NCBI GenBank assembly: GCA_023159155.1
Contig: JAJNNX010000061.1
Span: 248,001 to 312,000, forward strand
Origin: Ustulina deusta
Taxonomy: Eukaryota; Ascomycota; Sordariomycetes; Xylariales; Xylariaceae
Reading direction: 5' to 3'
DNA length: 64,000 nt
Shown: one piece after another, positions 22,127 to 33,867 of the stretch
Layout of the letters: each line of letters opens with the position of its first letter
How positions within the stretch are numbered: position 1 is the stretch's first letter
The notes under the pieces: model-generated
Database searches by the model: none
Told to the model about the DNA's origin: nothing
Seen by the model: only the letters and a program-made list of their open reading frames with translations
Program-made: the position numbers and the translations under genes

Positions 22127-23572
22127 GGCGACGAGATGCTGATGTGACTCGGATCGGGGTGCGACTGTCTATGGAACTCGATGAGTTGTTCGGGACGGTC
22201 GAAGCACAGAGTAACGCTCGCTATGGATGCAATCACGAATACCACGAACGAAGCTGTTCCCGTGCCGTCGCCCTTTTATTGAAGGATCGGAGACGGGTAT
22301 CACATTCGTCCGTCGTCGACTTACAAAGCAGGAATTAGGGAGCCAGACTAAGTCCCAGGCTAGACCTGGGTTACCACCTGGCAGTCCCGCTCTGTCCTGT
22401 CGCATAACTAAGGTAAACACTAGGTTCAGTGGCGGACTTCCGTACTTTCCATGTCTATACCAAAGGTAGGCAGTTTCCCGCATTACGATTAATCACCGCT
22501 GATTGAATACTGCTTATTCATTAACGAATATTTATATTCGGTCAGTGAGGTCTTCCATTCAGGGGAAAACATCTCGCCAAGGTTATTGCCGAACACCTGC
22601 ACCCTCTCACAATTTCCTCGGGTTTATTCGGCGCTCAAATTGTTAGGCTGCGTTGCCGCGGGGTTAGGGCGGACTTCGTCGACTACCTAGCATGAAAACC
22701 GCCAAGATTTCAAAATTTAATTATTCATGATGAACCAGTCAGCCTCATCTTCCTTATTCTGTGGTTTGTAAAAGCTTAAGGGTTTGTTTGTATGCCTTAG
22801 GAGTTGGGTATTGCAAGGTACCCTAGACCAAAGACGGAGCCGGATGAAAAGCTGCAGATATGTCTCCGAGAGATGCCCCATCATCGAAACCCCCCCCCAG
22901 CTGGTCATAATGATCCGTTGGCTGGTATACAAGCGATAGCAAATCTCATCTCGCGAAATAGAGAAAACCGCAGATACATAATGGAACAAAGCTCTATGTT
23001 TGATCAAAGTAACGCATTCATCAAATCCAGTAAACGCCGGCACTGCATTTATGATACCCCATGTCATTTACATCATAGTCAGCCAGTATTGACAACAGGA
23101 CTTTGGGGTTGGCGTGAGAATTCCTCACCCCTCAACCCGACCCACACGGCTCCGAACGCAAGACGATGACTTCTGCAGTAGTATATACATACGCTTAAGC
23201 AGGCCAACGGGGCGCCGTCCCGTCAAAGGAGACATACCGGACTTAGCAGTTGAACCCGGCGTCTAATGCCACATCGGTACCGCCTACGATCGCCATGCAC
23301 CGGCAAGATGTAGAACGAGCACAACTCGGTAATCCGGTTGCATAACGATCTGGCATCATTTCAAAAGACATCAGCTTCGGCGCGATACACAGCCCTTGAT
23401 TCATAACGCATCCATCTGGCGGAACAGTGAATTCACGGGCCCCGATTCCCCATCAGAGTCGCCCAAAGCGGATATAAAAAACCATGGAGCATATCTACCC
23501 GATATCGAAGCCCATATTCGTAACTTTCACCAGTCATCACCAAGCTCTCAAAGCAAACCCTCAAGTTTCAAT
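22127..23572. other. Intergenic between divergent genes
   Basis: About 1.45 kb shared upstream DNA of the cyclotransferase-like gene (-) and the dehydrogenase gene (+). Open frames on both strands have no recognisable content. Confidence 0.5.
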
Positions 23573-24634
23573 ATGTCGTTAGACCCAGCCCGGCTCACCA
23601 ATTGGCCCGCGGTCCGGGCCTTCGTACCCACAGCGCACCACGACACCTACCCCTTCATCGCGACAGGCGCCGTGGACCTGAGCGGCAAGTCGGTGTTCAT
23701 CACGGGCGCGTCCAAGGGGATCGGGAAAGGCGTGGCGCTGAGCTTCGCGCGGGCGGGGTGTTCCCGGATCGCCGTCGCCGCACGCACCGGCGTCGACGAG
23801 CTAAAGGCGCAGATCCTATCAGCCGCCGAGGAGGCAGGCAGGCCCAAACCCGACGTTCTCGCCATTGCCCTCGATGCGACGTCCGAGGCAGGCGTCAAGG
23901 CCGCCGCCTTCGGGGGAGTCCTCGATATCCTCATCAACAATGCCGGGCGCGTCTCGGCCATGGTGCCTCTGCACGAGGGCGACGCAGATGATTGGTGGGC
24001 GACATGGGAGGTGAATATACGAGCTACCTACTGTAAGTTAACGAGATGAATACGCTTGTTTAGGATTAAGAAAAAGAGAAGAAGGAAAGAAAAGTTGCCG
24101 GGTTCCACACCAAGACGAATTTTGGTGGAAAAGATCTCAAACTTTAAAAGAAAAGAAAGAAAAAGAAAAAAACTGCACGAGTAGTTTTTGGCTAACAAAG
24201 ATACGCGAACAGTGTGTACCCGGGCATTTCTACCCATGCTGCTAAAAAGCAGCATCCGCACCGTGCTCATCATATCCAGCGCCGGCGCACACATGCTGAT
24301 AGAGAACCTGCTCGGGTACCAGACGTCGAAGACGGCGCTCTGCCGCTTCGCCGAGTTTCTGGCCAAGGAGTACGAGGAGCAGGGACTCGTCGCCGTCTCC
24401 GTGCACCCCGGCGACGTCCTCACGGACATGACGTCCGTGATGGGCGAGGAGTTGGCGCCTCTCTTTAAAGAGACGTCCCAGCTGACCGGCGACTCGCTGG
24501 TCTGGCTCGCGAAGGAGAGGCGAGAGTGGCTGAGCGGGCGCTTCGTGAGCGTCACGTGGGACTTGCAGGAGCTGGAGCAGAAGAGGGAGGAGATCGTTGG
24601 TAAGGATTTGCTGAAGCTGCGGCTCACGGTTTAG
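23573..24634 (+). CDS. Short-chain dehydrogenase/reductase
   Basis: NAD(P)-dependent oxidoreductase of the classical SDR type. Exon 1 is 23573-24032 and exon 2 is 24213-24634. The 180-nt intron has a GTAAGT donor, a GCTAAC branch site and an ACAG acceptor, and joins in phase 1 to give 293 residues. The cofactor motif TGASKGIGKG begins at Thr44, the NNAG motif lies near 123-126, the catalytic Ser is in IISSAG near 175, and YQTSK gives Tyr189 and Lys193. All four SDR signatures are therefore present. An N-terminal extension of about 35 residues precedes the Rossmann fold. The substrate cannot be assigned, and the neighbours give no sign of a biosynthetic cluster. The intron is long for this window and unusually A/G-rich. 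The ATG chosen is the one followed by SLDPARLTNWP; an upstream in-frame extension lacks protein-like composition. Confidence 0.9.
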
Positions 24635-27197
24635 AGCGTGCGATTCGCACCAGGAATCGCTTCAACCGAAGGACTTTGGGTAGCGAAGCCTGACTCTCGA
24701 AGTGTGAGTAGCATCTCTTGATATGTTGCCATGAAAATGCCTAAAGCCGAGGCAAGCGATAGTATCTAGCAGATATTCGAATCCAGAAAAAAGGCAAATC
24801 TTGAGAACTCTACCATACATTGGGCAACCATGTCTTTAGTGATACACGTTCCTACAATCAGCCGGGTTTGGAACCTCTTTGGCCTCGGGCACATGTCGTT
24901 CCGGATGGCCAGGCTTACTCTGAGATGGTGTTGTAAGACACCCACCACTTATGAATATCAAGGCGTCCGAACTCATATGGGTGCATCTTTCCAGGCTATA
25001 CAAGCTGGCGTTAGCTATTACGAGAGCTGCACGTGGGAGGGCTACGAACGTCAATTTCCACCCCTCGTGCTCAACCACTTGTACCACTTGCCTCAAACTA
25101 ATAAGACCGTTTCCTCCCGTGGAGAGATTAACTATCCGGTGTAGATCAGCCGAGAGCATACTAGCGGCGGCGTTGCATCTCGGGTAGGTAATCAATGATC
25201 CTGTTAGTTCGTGGAACAGATGCAGAACGCTCGTCAGATACGTCCAGCCTACCCGTTGCACGATAGTATAGACAGCGCTATACGGTAGCTCTAGATAGGT
25301 GATATTAAACATGACAAATAGGAATATGCTAGAGTTTCAGAAGCTTCAAGTTCTCGTCTATCATTTCCCTATGAACCGTAGTATAAGTAGGTATATGTAT
25401 CTCGCCGTATAAGCCAAGATATCAGCGGAGAATAGGAAGAAACTAGCCATCAAGTTTAGCCCAGTTCAGCGCGCCATCCACCATCCCGTGGACTAGTCGC
25501 GGCGGATCGTAATGTCTGCCATCTGCGATGTAGACTAAACACGGACAGGTCTCACAGGTCCAAATTTGTTCCTAGTAGTCCTGCCGTGTTTTTTTTAGTT
25601 AGGTTGATGACGTCGAAATCCTATTGCTGTACCTACCTATCTAGTGTGCCTACCTTACCTTCCGGTTGCATACCATAATTTCGCAACTCACTTATTAGAT
25701 AGGTATAGTGTAGTGAGCGAAAGAAAAGAAAAAGCGTGGTTGATTTCAAATGCGAAAAGACGCCACAGCAGCAGCCTATTTGATTACTCAGTTGTATTGC
25801 ATATCAACAATCTCATCGACCCCCGTGTCCCAACCTATCAGGATGCTAGAAATGACCCAAGAAAGACGAAATATTGAGGTGGTATGCATTGTACTAGTAT
25901 GCGCCTACACATACTACCTACCTAGGTATGTAATCATCTGGTTACTATGTCCCAGACTTCGCTTAGGCATAAGCACAGCTAGATGATGGCCTAGAACATG
26001 ACCTCATCTGCGTGTTAATTGGTGTATGTAAGTACCTGCTGTAGGTGTTGACTTGCTGATTACTTAATGAACAGGTACACTATAAGAGGGCGTTGCAAGT
26101 CACAAGGGATACGAATGTCAAAGCTGGGACTGTATGTGTACCTAGGTCATTGATTTAGTATAGGCACTTAGTATAGGTATTCTATTTTTGCTTTATTCAT
26201 CTCCGTTTTTTCTATACTACATTCTCTCCTGATAGAGGGATAGTAATGTTAGATTAGATGGAAGCGAGAAATATAATACCACCTACTGCCAGGTATTCAG
26301 TGGCAGTTCTTTATCTGTTGCGCTGTAAACAGCGTCCCAGGTCGCCGGGATCGACAAGGTCGAGTCAGATACCTACCTTAGCCTGCCTAAACTGGCAGTG
26401 CACTACTTCTACACTGGTCGCATCCCTTCGACTTGGACAGCTATCTAGGTGTGCAAGTAAACTTCTTATTTATCATATTAGTTAGCAAACATCGTAATCA
26501 CTAGCGTTTTCTTTTCCTTTTGGTTTTTTTTTTCTTTCTTTCTTTTTGCTTTTCGTAAAGAAGTGTACACTACACCTACCCAAGCACTGTCATGGTGACC
26601 TGTGAAGTCAAGGGCGATTGTGTTCTGCCCGGTATACCTGTGTAGGATTCTCTCACACAGCGACTCTACGCATGCAACTAAATCTGCACAACACGTAGCG
26701 TCCCTACCTCGACACGACAACCATTGGCTCTCATTCCACCAACCCCAGTACCGGTAATTCGGACGTCTCCCCTACCTAGCGCAAGTTGAATGATTGCCGA
26801 AACATTAGCCCGTGACAGGATGCTGCCATATCCCTTTCGGGGACGCTGTCACTGCTGTTTCGGGAAGCTCTGTGCTGTGGCGTCAAGCTGAACAAACGGG
26901 CTAGCCCTGAACGGTGGCAGCCATGCACGCCTGGCATAATGACCCTTCCATCGAAATTTTGGAACTTCTGCAGCGGGATGTAGGGCGCGCTCCCGTGGTG
27001 CGTCTGTGGTGGATGGCGTGAAGCTGGGGTCGAGGGAGCGATGCCTCCCGTCTCTCGCAGTGCTCCGTGCTCGCCAGGAAAAGAAAAACGCGACTTACCC
27101 TCACGCGCCATGGCCCTCCCTTCTCCCGTTGTCTTTTCGATCCCGCAGTCTGCACAGGACCGGCTTTTCACACGGGCAGAGACGCGGCTATTACAAG
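24635..27197. other. Gene-poor intergenic region
   Basis: About 2.6 kb. It contains palindromic TACCTAGGTA-type motifs (for example 25917-25930 and 26139-26149) and a TTTC-rich microsatellite near 26521-26550. A 158-codon minus frame with an ATG (25312-24836) has no recognisable motif and is not called. Confidence 0.5.
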
Positions 27198-28632
27198 ATG
27201 AGTTCGTTCTTCAGCGCAGCGATGCGCTTGGTCTTACGGCCGAGGCCGGCCGAGGGCCGTTTGTCTGAGGAACATGGCCAGAGCCTCGCCGGGAGACTCC
27301 CGCCAGGAGAGGGAGGGCCTCCCGTCATGCCCGCTGCCCAAGCAGATAATCACCGGCTGGTGTACATCAACCCCGATGAAGATCCTCTCACCTTCTTCCG
27401 CTTGATGTTGGGCATCCAGACTACGCCCTACCTCGGGTTTACAGTAACCGGTCCATTGGGAACACGGTGCGTAGTAAAACCTCCCTATGCCTATTTCCCT
27501 AAGTCTTCCTTCTCGGATGATCTGGCATCCTCTGTGATGTTGAGCCTAGAGATCCCCGACTAACACGTCTTGATATACACGCAGTCCGGCCGCCAATATC
27601 GGCCTCTACGCGCGCATCGTGCACTCGGAGCAAAAGGCCAGGGACAGCTTCAAAGTATTCTCGGTCGTAATCAACGGGTGTTATTTCCTGCAGATCGTGA
27701 TAGCCGCCGCGCTGACAGCGCTAGGGGCCGCGCGGGCGAGCTCCGGCGCCGTCACAGCTTTTGGTGCTCTAAATACCGTTATAGCCGGGCTGTTGACTTT
27801 CCTCAAAGGCAGCGGCTTACCGAGCCGCCTGAAGTATTACGGGAACGAATGGAAGAAGATCCGCGAGTTCATCGAGCAACGCGAGCGTGACTTCATGCGG
27901 TCCGGGCATAACCTCGACGTCTACGAGGTTATCGAGACCGTCGAGAAGATGTACAACAACCTCAAGGCCGACATTGAGCTCAACACACCCGACAGCTATA
28001 CGTCGGTTACGAATCACCGACGGGTAGGTGAGGACAAGGACACCAAGATCGGCGGCTTTGATATGTCGAAGCTCGAGACCATCGCCACCAAGCTGAAAGG
28101 CTTCGACAACGGCAAGCTAGACAGCTTGACCGCCGGCATCTCGAAGAGCATACACGCGCATCAGAAGCAGATAGAGGAAGAAGTCGAAACCCTCGAGAAG
28201 GACGTCGTGCGGGACGTGCAGAATCACAAGGCGCAGCTAGACCGCGAAGCCAGGGACCGGGAAGCCCAGGCGCGTGCCGCCATCACCGAAGGGAAGCAAG
28301 CCGCGAGGAGCGGTGTCGAGGAACAGATGGCGAAATTCGGCGACACGGTCGAGGAGCACAGACGGAAACTCGGCGATGCGGCCGGCGAGCAACATGCCCG
28401 TGCGCTGGAGACGATCAGCGACACGGGACGGGCGGCGCAGGAGGGGATCGACGCGACCACGAGCCATGCCACGGGATCCATCTCGAGTCTCGTAAGGGAA
28501 ATAAGCGAGATACATCGGACGGCGCTTTCAGGCGGACGGGTGGCTGCCGCGCAACAGATCCGCAGCCTGGCTCAGAGACTAGCAGGACACGACGACCACG
28601 AAGCCGAGAAACAAGGGACGAGGAAGTCGTAG
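27198..28632 (+). CDS. Fungal SLATT-domain two-TM protein with long helical tail
   Basis: Exons 27198-27466 and 27585-28632 (phase 2; GTGCGT donor, GACTAAC branch, GCAG acceptor, 118-nt intron) give 438 residues. After a disordered N-terminus and the segment FFRLMLGIQ, a domain of two closely spaced membrane helices (about 114-138 and 145-163) is followed by SGLPSRLKYYGNEWKKIREF, an amphipathic helix and a further helix to about 215. This arrangement matches the SLATT fold in its fungal form (SLATT_fungal family). SLATT proteins were defined computationally as membrane effectors in prokaryotic conflict systems; the role of fungal members is unknown. Residues about 240-420 are a highly charged, Ala/Glu/Lys/Arg-rich helical region with coiled-coil character. 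No adjacent nucleotidyltransferase or sensor gene is seen. The domain call is from remembered family pattern. Confidence 0.78.
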
Positions 28633-29576
28633 GGAAAGCATGGAACGTGACGAGCTGTGATGGCTGCAATGCAGGAAGCTTGGTCCAAGGCCCAACTATA
28701 CCCTATATTCTGAAAACCCGAAAAAAAAAAAGGACTAGCCGAGCCACAGTTCCAGCCACAGGTTCGACTCGGCTGTCACGCGAACTCAGGAGAACGAAAA
28801 AAAAAAGCCGAATCGTAATATAGTCCCTATGCCCCGCACTTTGGTATACAGCGGATGAATAGCTAGCTACTTCTAGAGCTAATGTTAATAAATAACACCA
28901 TGACCATGCATTACAGCAGGTACCTGCCTGCATGGCTGGAAAATTCCTTCTCAAAGACATTTCGCCGCCATGCCGTTCAGCCCGGCCAGACATAAATAGA
29001 GGCTCTGCTGACGACAATTTCGCGCATTCTTGATGAACAAGTCAGGGCCAGGAAGTGGCTGGGGGCTGATTCTATTCCAGGCTTCAAGCTCCTTGTTTTT
29101 GAGGACGGGGCTTGTTTCGCCCAAGCAATGTGGTAGGATTAGGCGATAATCCGCGACATGTCTAAGAGCCAAGGCCTATGGTCTCCTGACTCTCAAACCA
29201 CATATTATCACACACGTTAAGTAAGATGAATAGAAAACACGGCGAGCATTCATAATCCATTACAAAGTACCTCAGGGCGATTATTTTCTCTTCGTCTTCT
29301 ACTTCTTGTTTTAGCTTGACTGTTACATTTTGCGCTCGATACGTGGTAGCTTCGTTGGGCAGATGCTTGAAGAAGACATTGTAGGAAGTTTGAGCTAGTG
29401 TTGTGATAACGGCCAGTAAAGTCTTTCATCCGTATTGTGCATCAATATATTTCAATCCGCGTTGGCTTCACCTAATCATTTCCATAGGAGTAAGTACCAC
29501 TACTAAGAGGTCGTTTCCGACTTTCGGGACTAAGCGATTGATGGGATGGGTAGCAGTCATTAGCAGTTCGGAGAGG
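28633..29576. other. Intergenic between convergent genes
   Basis: About 940 nt, with poly-A runs near 28720 and 28797. It holds the 3' ends of the SLATT gene and the MutL gene. No gene is seen. Confidence 0.5.
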
Positions 29577-32306
29577 TCATACATCTAGGACACTCTTGCC
29601 CTTCAACGTGGCCTGTAGATCGATGATTACAGTGTCATTTATAGTACCTCCATTAGCAATGTTTTCCTTCTGTTCGGTAAGTAGTTTCTGTAACTGTGAC
29701 TCGACGGCTCGCCCATCAGATAGGCTCATGTCAAGCCCATCGACAAGAGCGCCGTAAATTACGTACTCGTCGTATTTTCTCATCCACCCTACCAATTCGT
29801 TTAAAGCCGAGCTATCAACGCTAACGGTCCAGGAGACAATGCGAGTCTGATATTCAGGGGGGGTATTCTCCAACGGCATAAGAGAACTCTTCAGGCGGCT
29901 CAGCTTTTTCAATTTCGCGTCACTACCCTCTGCGGCCATGGACTTCTGCCTGCGCAAGAGATAGGCCCGTGGGTCACCTATAGGCAAGGTCGTCGCAATT
30001 GGCTGTCGGACCTCTGAAGGAGCATCGCTATTCCCGGATGTGTTGGTTTTGGGTACACTGAAGGGCTGCCGTTGACGTGATGGACGTTGACGATGCCGTT
30101 GTGATTCGCCACTGTGAACTACTTCTGTCACTTGATCCCCTTCCATCTGGGATAGTTGGTACTGAAGATTCTTTTTCGCTGTTGAAAATATATCTTGCAT
30201 ATTTAGGTTTCTGTTGCCTTCAAGCTCACTAGGCAGCTCTTCAGATCGCGCTTCTGCCTGGGAAACACCACCCAGCGTTCCACCTCGACAGCGACTAGAT
30301 TGGGTGTCATCAAATGATAGTCGTGTTTGTCTAAAACCGTCTACACGTGGCGAGTGAGTCGAATCAATTTGTGACACATCTATATAGCGATGCTTCTCAG
30401 CCGAGGAAGGTGGAGTCCAAGGGATTTGCTCACGACGGCGACGATGACGAGTTATATGTGAATGATTAAGCGGGACAACGGGGACTCCTAGTGGCTTGCT
30501 CCCTGAAGGGCTCGCCATTGGACTGCGGTAGGGGCCACCCGGAATAGTGGACCGTTGAAGGCAAGGAAGCTTTGTACGCTCTGTCTCCCGGTGGCTTCTA
30601 GGAACGTCAAGATCCCCGGGCGGTGCCATAATATGACGAAGAATCGGAAGTTCCGGTGTCAACGAACGTCCTGGGACACATTCTGGGACTGAATCCGGTG
30701 ACGCCTCACTCGAGCCATTCATCTTCGCAATTACCCAGGGGTTGAGGTGATCACTCACATTACGTTCCCCGCCTATTTCTTTTTCTTGAGAACCTAGGGA
30801 CTCCCGCGGCACCTGGGGTCGTTGTTGATGACTTCGATTCGGGAGCCCATCGAAATCAACTGACATATCAGCCTTCCATTGGTTTGGCGCTGAAAGGGGG
30901 TCGCTCCGTTCACTGGAGCTAGGGTATTTCCTTGTATGTATAGGCGTAAATGGTATCGAGTCGGAAGTCTCAGTCTTTTGTGATTCCTGATCACATTTTG
31001 GCTTCTTGACAGGACTCGCCTGATCCACAGAGCACTTTATATCATAGCGTGATGCTTCGGTAGAAAATTGGGGAGCGCAATCTGGAAGACTAGGCCGAGT
31101 CTGCGAACTGCGGGTACTATGGAGTTGGCCATGGCCCAACGAACTCGTGGTTGGTACGCCATCTGCTTGAGAGCTTGCTGTGCATGGCGTGTCTTGGTAG
31201 ACCACTGCAGCTGGTTTGTATATTTCACTGCATAGATATCTGAACGCGTCCGCGACAGCTTGCTCGTCCGAAAATAGGACATCGTCTTTGGATGGCTCAA
31301 TATTGGCGTCGTAGCTTCCAGGGGGGCAGCATATATTGAGCCGAACGAAGCAGTCACTAATGTCTTTCACCATTGTCGACCGTCTCAAATGTTCTATATA
31401 GATTTTAGATAGCCGTTTGGCCACGCCTCGACCAGCATGCATAGGACGACCGTCGACGGAAAAATAATGACATTTTGGCATATTCCGAAGATCTACATCT
31501 GGATTGGCAAGGAAGGCCTCAAGCAGGAAGTGGTCAGTTGTAGGTCTCGAGAGCCCTCGAGCTGAACAGTCGCCGTTTGTACTTGTGTAGCTTGTCTGGA
31601 ATGTTCTTAGGATGCAATTGGATGTCACCTCGGTCCCAAACAATTGCAATGTTGCTTCGATCACGGTCGCATTGCGTTTGGGGGAATATGACCATGTCTT
31701 GGTTGGTGTGTGTAGGACTCTGAACATTATTTTAAGCTGCGGCCGTGCCATTATGTAGGATCGAAGGACTTCTTGGATCTTGTCGAGAGTCTTCTTTGCC
31801 TCCCTGGCAGCCATTTGCTGACGCACCGGCTGGTGACCAAACAAGTTGGTTACACTTACGGTTGTTCCCATAGGAGCAGAAGCTGACTTATGTGTCAGCA
31901 CGCCGCCTTCATTAGGTGTCAATTGAAAGGCTGTGGCGACAGGTTCAGTAGAGGTCTTGGTCGTGATGGTTACGTTGGCCATAGAGTTCACACTTGCAAG
32001 AGCTTCGCCACGAAAACCGAGGCTCTTCCTAACAAGGTTCCCAAGCTCTTCAATTTTCCCAAGCTTACTTGTATGACCGCGTCTTCCTAGCGCGTCAAAA
32101 TCATCAGGATGGATGCCAACGCCATTGTCTCGAACCTCGACCCTGGAGATGGTGTCGGAAGAGATGAGTATTTCGACCGAAGTAGCTTTGGCATCGATGG
32201 CATTGTCTAATAATTCTTTGACTAGCAGAGCAGGCGTTACAATTACTACATGGGAACTTATCAATTGAGTTGTAGAATTAGGCAGACGAGAGATGGAAGA
32301 AGACAT
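29577..32306 (-). CDS. MLH2: MutL-family mismatch-repair protein, Mlh2/PMS1-like, without endonuclease motif
   Basis: Nuclear DNA mismatch-repair accessory factor that would pair with Mlh1. Single exon; ATG at 32306 gives 909 residues. The N-terminal GHKL ATPase is complete: Glu31 and Asn35 in KELLDNAIDAKAT, DNGVGI at 60-65, and GFRGEAL at 97-103. The transducer domain runs to about residue 340 with SVDGRPMHAGRGVAKRL. The middle is a long Ser/Pro-rich linker of about 450 residues. The C-terminus (about 800-909) is a small dimerisation-like region. The metal-binding endonuclease motif of Pms1/PMS2 (DQHAxDExxxxE) is absent, and so is the C-terminal FxRC end of Mlh1. This points to the Mlh2 / human PMS1 branch, which is also endonuclease-free. 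The family is certain; the branch is inferred from the missing motif and N-terminal resemblance. Confidence 0.85.
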   Translation of the reverse strand: MSSSISRLPNSTTQLISSHVVIVTPALLVKELLDNAIDAKATSVEILISSDTISRVEVRDNGVGIHPDDFDALGRRGHTSKLGKIEELGNLVRKSLGFRGEALASVNSMANVTITTKTSTEPVATAFQLTPNEGGVLTHKSASAPMGTTVSVTNLFGHQPVRQQMAAREAKKTLDKIQEVLRSYIMARPQLKIMFRVLHTPTKTWSYSPKRNATVIEATLQLFGTEVTSNCILRTFQTSYTSTNGDCSARGLSRPTTDHFLLEAFLANPDVDLRNMPKCHYFSVDGRPMHAGRGVAKRLSKIYIEHLRRSTMVKDISDCFVRLNICCPPGSYDANIEPSKDDVLFSDEQAVADAFRYLCSEIYKPAAVVYQDTPCTASSQADGVPTTSSLGHGQLHSTRSSQTRPSLPDCAPQFSTEASRYDIKCSVDQASPVKKPKCDQESQKTETSDSIPFTPIHTRKYPSSSERSDPLSAPNQWKADMSVDFDGLPNRSHQQRPQVPRESLGSQEKEIGGERNVSDHLNPWVIAKMNGSSEASPDSVPECVPGRSLTPELPILRHIMAPPGDLDVPRSHRETERTKLPCLQRSTIPGGPYRSPMASPSGSKPLGVPVVPLNHSHITRHRRRREQIPWTPPSSAEKHRYIDVSQIDSTHSPRVDGFRQTRLSFDDTQSSRCRGGTLGGVSQAEARSEELPSELEGNRNLNMQDIFSTAKKNLQYQLSQMEGDQVTEVVHSGESQRHRQRPSRQRQPFSVPKTNTSGNSDAPSEVRQPIATTLPIGDPRAYLLRRQKSMAAEGSDAKLKKLSRLKSSLMPLENTPPEYQTRIVSWTVSVDSSALNELVGWMRKYDEYVIYGALVDGLDMSLSDGRAVESQLQKLLTEQKENIANGGTINDTVIIDLQATLKGKSVLDV

Positions 32307-33170
32307 GGTCAAGTGGTAACTTCAGCTATCAAAGAAGTAGTAGGGGTTGGATAACACGACAAATGCACTTGGCCAAGATCAGATGGAAAGAGGGCGTATA
32401 ATAATGAACCCTAGAAAGGGCGATTTAATCGATTCGAGACTTCAGGGCGGAGTATGTAGGTACTGTGACTTGGCAAGGGAGATAGCTCATGATGGACTGT
32501 CGAGAAGAGAATTAGGAGTGAAGAGTCTACCTGCCAAGCCATGGGAGTTGGCACTCTGGCTTCGAGAAGGGCCTCGGAGGGCGATTGCGGCCCTGTGTAA
32601 CAGGTAATCCTGCTAGATCACCATCGTGACTGCTCAATTTGGTTGAAGCTCACATCGGCCAGGGACAGTACATAGTCGCACCTGGTGCTTGTGCTTGTGT
32701 TGGTCTCTACATGTACCTGGGCAGGGTAGCAGACCCTTGTCCCCACTGCGTCATGCCCCGCCTTCGTGTCACGGTGGGGATTGTTTGCCTGCTGCCCACC
32801 CATAGCTCATCAGTCAGCTCGCCGCTCCTGGAGCTCGTTTACATGTACTTGTATTATTATGAGGATTATATCTGTCAGTGAAGCTCCCTCGGTTGGCTAT
32901 CGCGATTGGAGCTTAAATACTAAATGATTAATTACTAGTGTGGCCTCTCCTTTAACGTCAATTCGCAATTGATTCCGGTTCTATGTTCGTCACCCCGCCG
33001 CCATCACCCTCCACCCAACGTTCCCGCCGCTCCGGTCCTTCGTCACATTCGCAATTAAGAAAATCTTGCTTTGAATGTCTTTCGAGAAAGAACAAAACAA
33101 TTAGTTAGGTGTATACATGAGCAAGTAGGAAAACGGAAGGAAACAGAAAGAAAGAACGAAAAAAATTAAT
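32307..33170. promoter_or_regulatory. Shared upstream region of MLH2-like and RIB4 genes
   Basis: About 860 nt between two divergent start codons, so it must contain both promoters. No gene-like frame is present. A-rich sequence directly precedes the RIB4 ATG (33130-33170). Individual regulatory sites cannot be assigned. Confidence 0.5.
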
Positions 33171-33867
33171 ATGGCTTCCACCTCGCTCAAAGGTCCCAAG
33201 CCAGAGGAGCACGACGGCAGCGCCCTGCGCATCGGCATCGTGCACGCACGCTGGAACGAGACTATCATCGCGCCGCTTCTCGAGGGCGCCAAGGCACAGC
33301 TGGCCAAATGCGGTGTCAAGGACTCTAATATCGTTGTACAGGCCGTCCCTGGATCCTGGGAGTTGCCCATTGCCGTCCAGCGGTAAATCTTCTCCTTCAC
33401 ACACACACACACACCCCCATTTTTGCTACGTTTTCCTTATCCGTAGCTTCGAATTCTAATCGTGCTCTAGCATGTACACGGCATCTCAGATCCAGCAATC
33501 CTCCTCAGGCGGTGCGTCAAGCGCCGGTGACCTCCTCGGCGCCTCGACGACGGACCTGGCCTCTCTCGCCACCGACGCGTCATCATCGCGGCCCTTTGAC
33601 GCTATCATCGCTATCGGCGTCCTGATTAAGGGCGAGACCATGCATTTCGAATACATCTCGGACGCCGTTTCTCAGGGCCTGATGCGTGTTGGTCTGGACC
33701 TCGGTGTACCTGTTATCTTCGGCGTCCTAACCGTCCTCAATGACGACCAGGCCAAGGCACGCGCGGGACTGACGAGAGAAAGCCACAATCATGGCGAGGA
33801 CTGGGGTCTCGCCGCTGTTGAGTTGGGTGTTAAACGCGCGGCTTGGGCCCAAGGAAAGATGGAGTGA
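33171..33867 (+). CDS. RIB4: 6,7-dimethyl-8-ribityllumazine synthase
   Basis: Penultimate enzyme of riboflavin synthesis: condenses 3,4-dihydroxy-2-butanone 4-phosphate with the ribityl-aminouracil to give lumazine. Exons 33171-33382 and 33471-33867, phase 2, 88-nt intron with a GTAAAT donor, a CTCTAG acceptor and a CA dinucleotide microsatellite. The product is 202 residues. Family motifs in order: [10 protein letters not shown] near residue 20, [13 protein letters not shown] at 58-70, [15 protein letters not shown] with the catalytic His129, and [21 protein letters not shown]. Between residues 75 and 108 there is a Ser/Ala-rich insertion ([13 protein letters not shown] and onward) that the bacterial enzyme lacks and that is common in filamentous fungi. 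The CDS is convergent with the next gene. Identification is secure. Confidence 0.96.

Noticed and set aside
24836..25312. 158-codon minus-strand frame with an ATG
   Set aside because: No domain, signal peptide or splice context; a plus-strand frame of similar quality overlaps it. Might be a small lineage-specific gene but cannot be supported.
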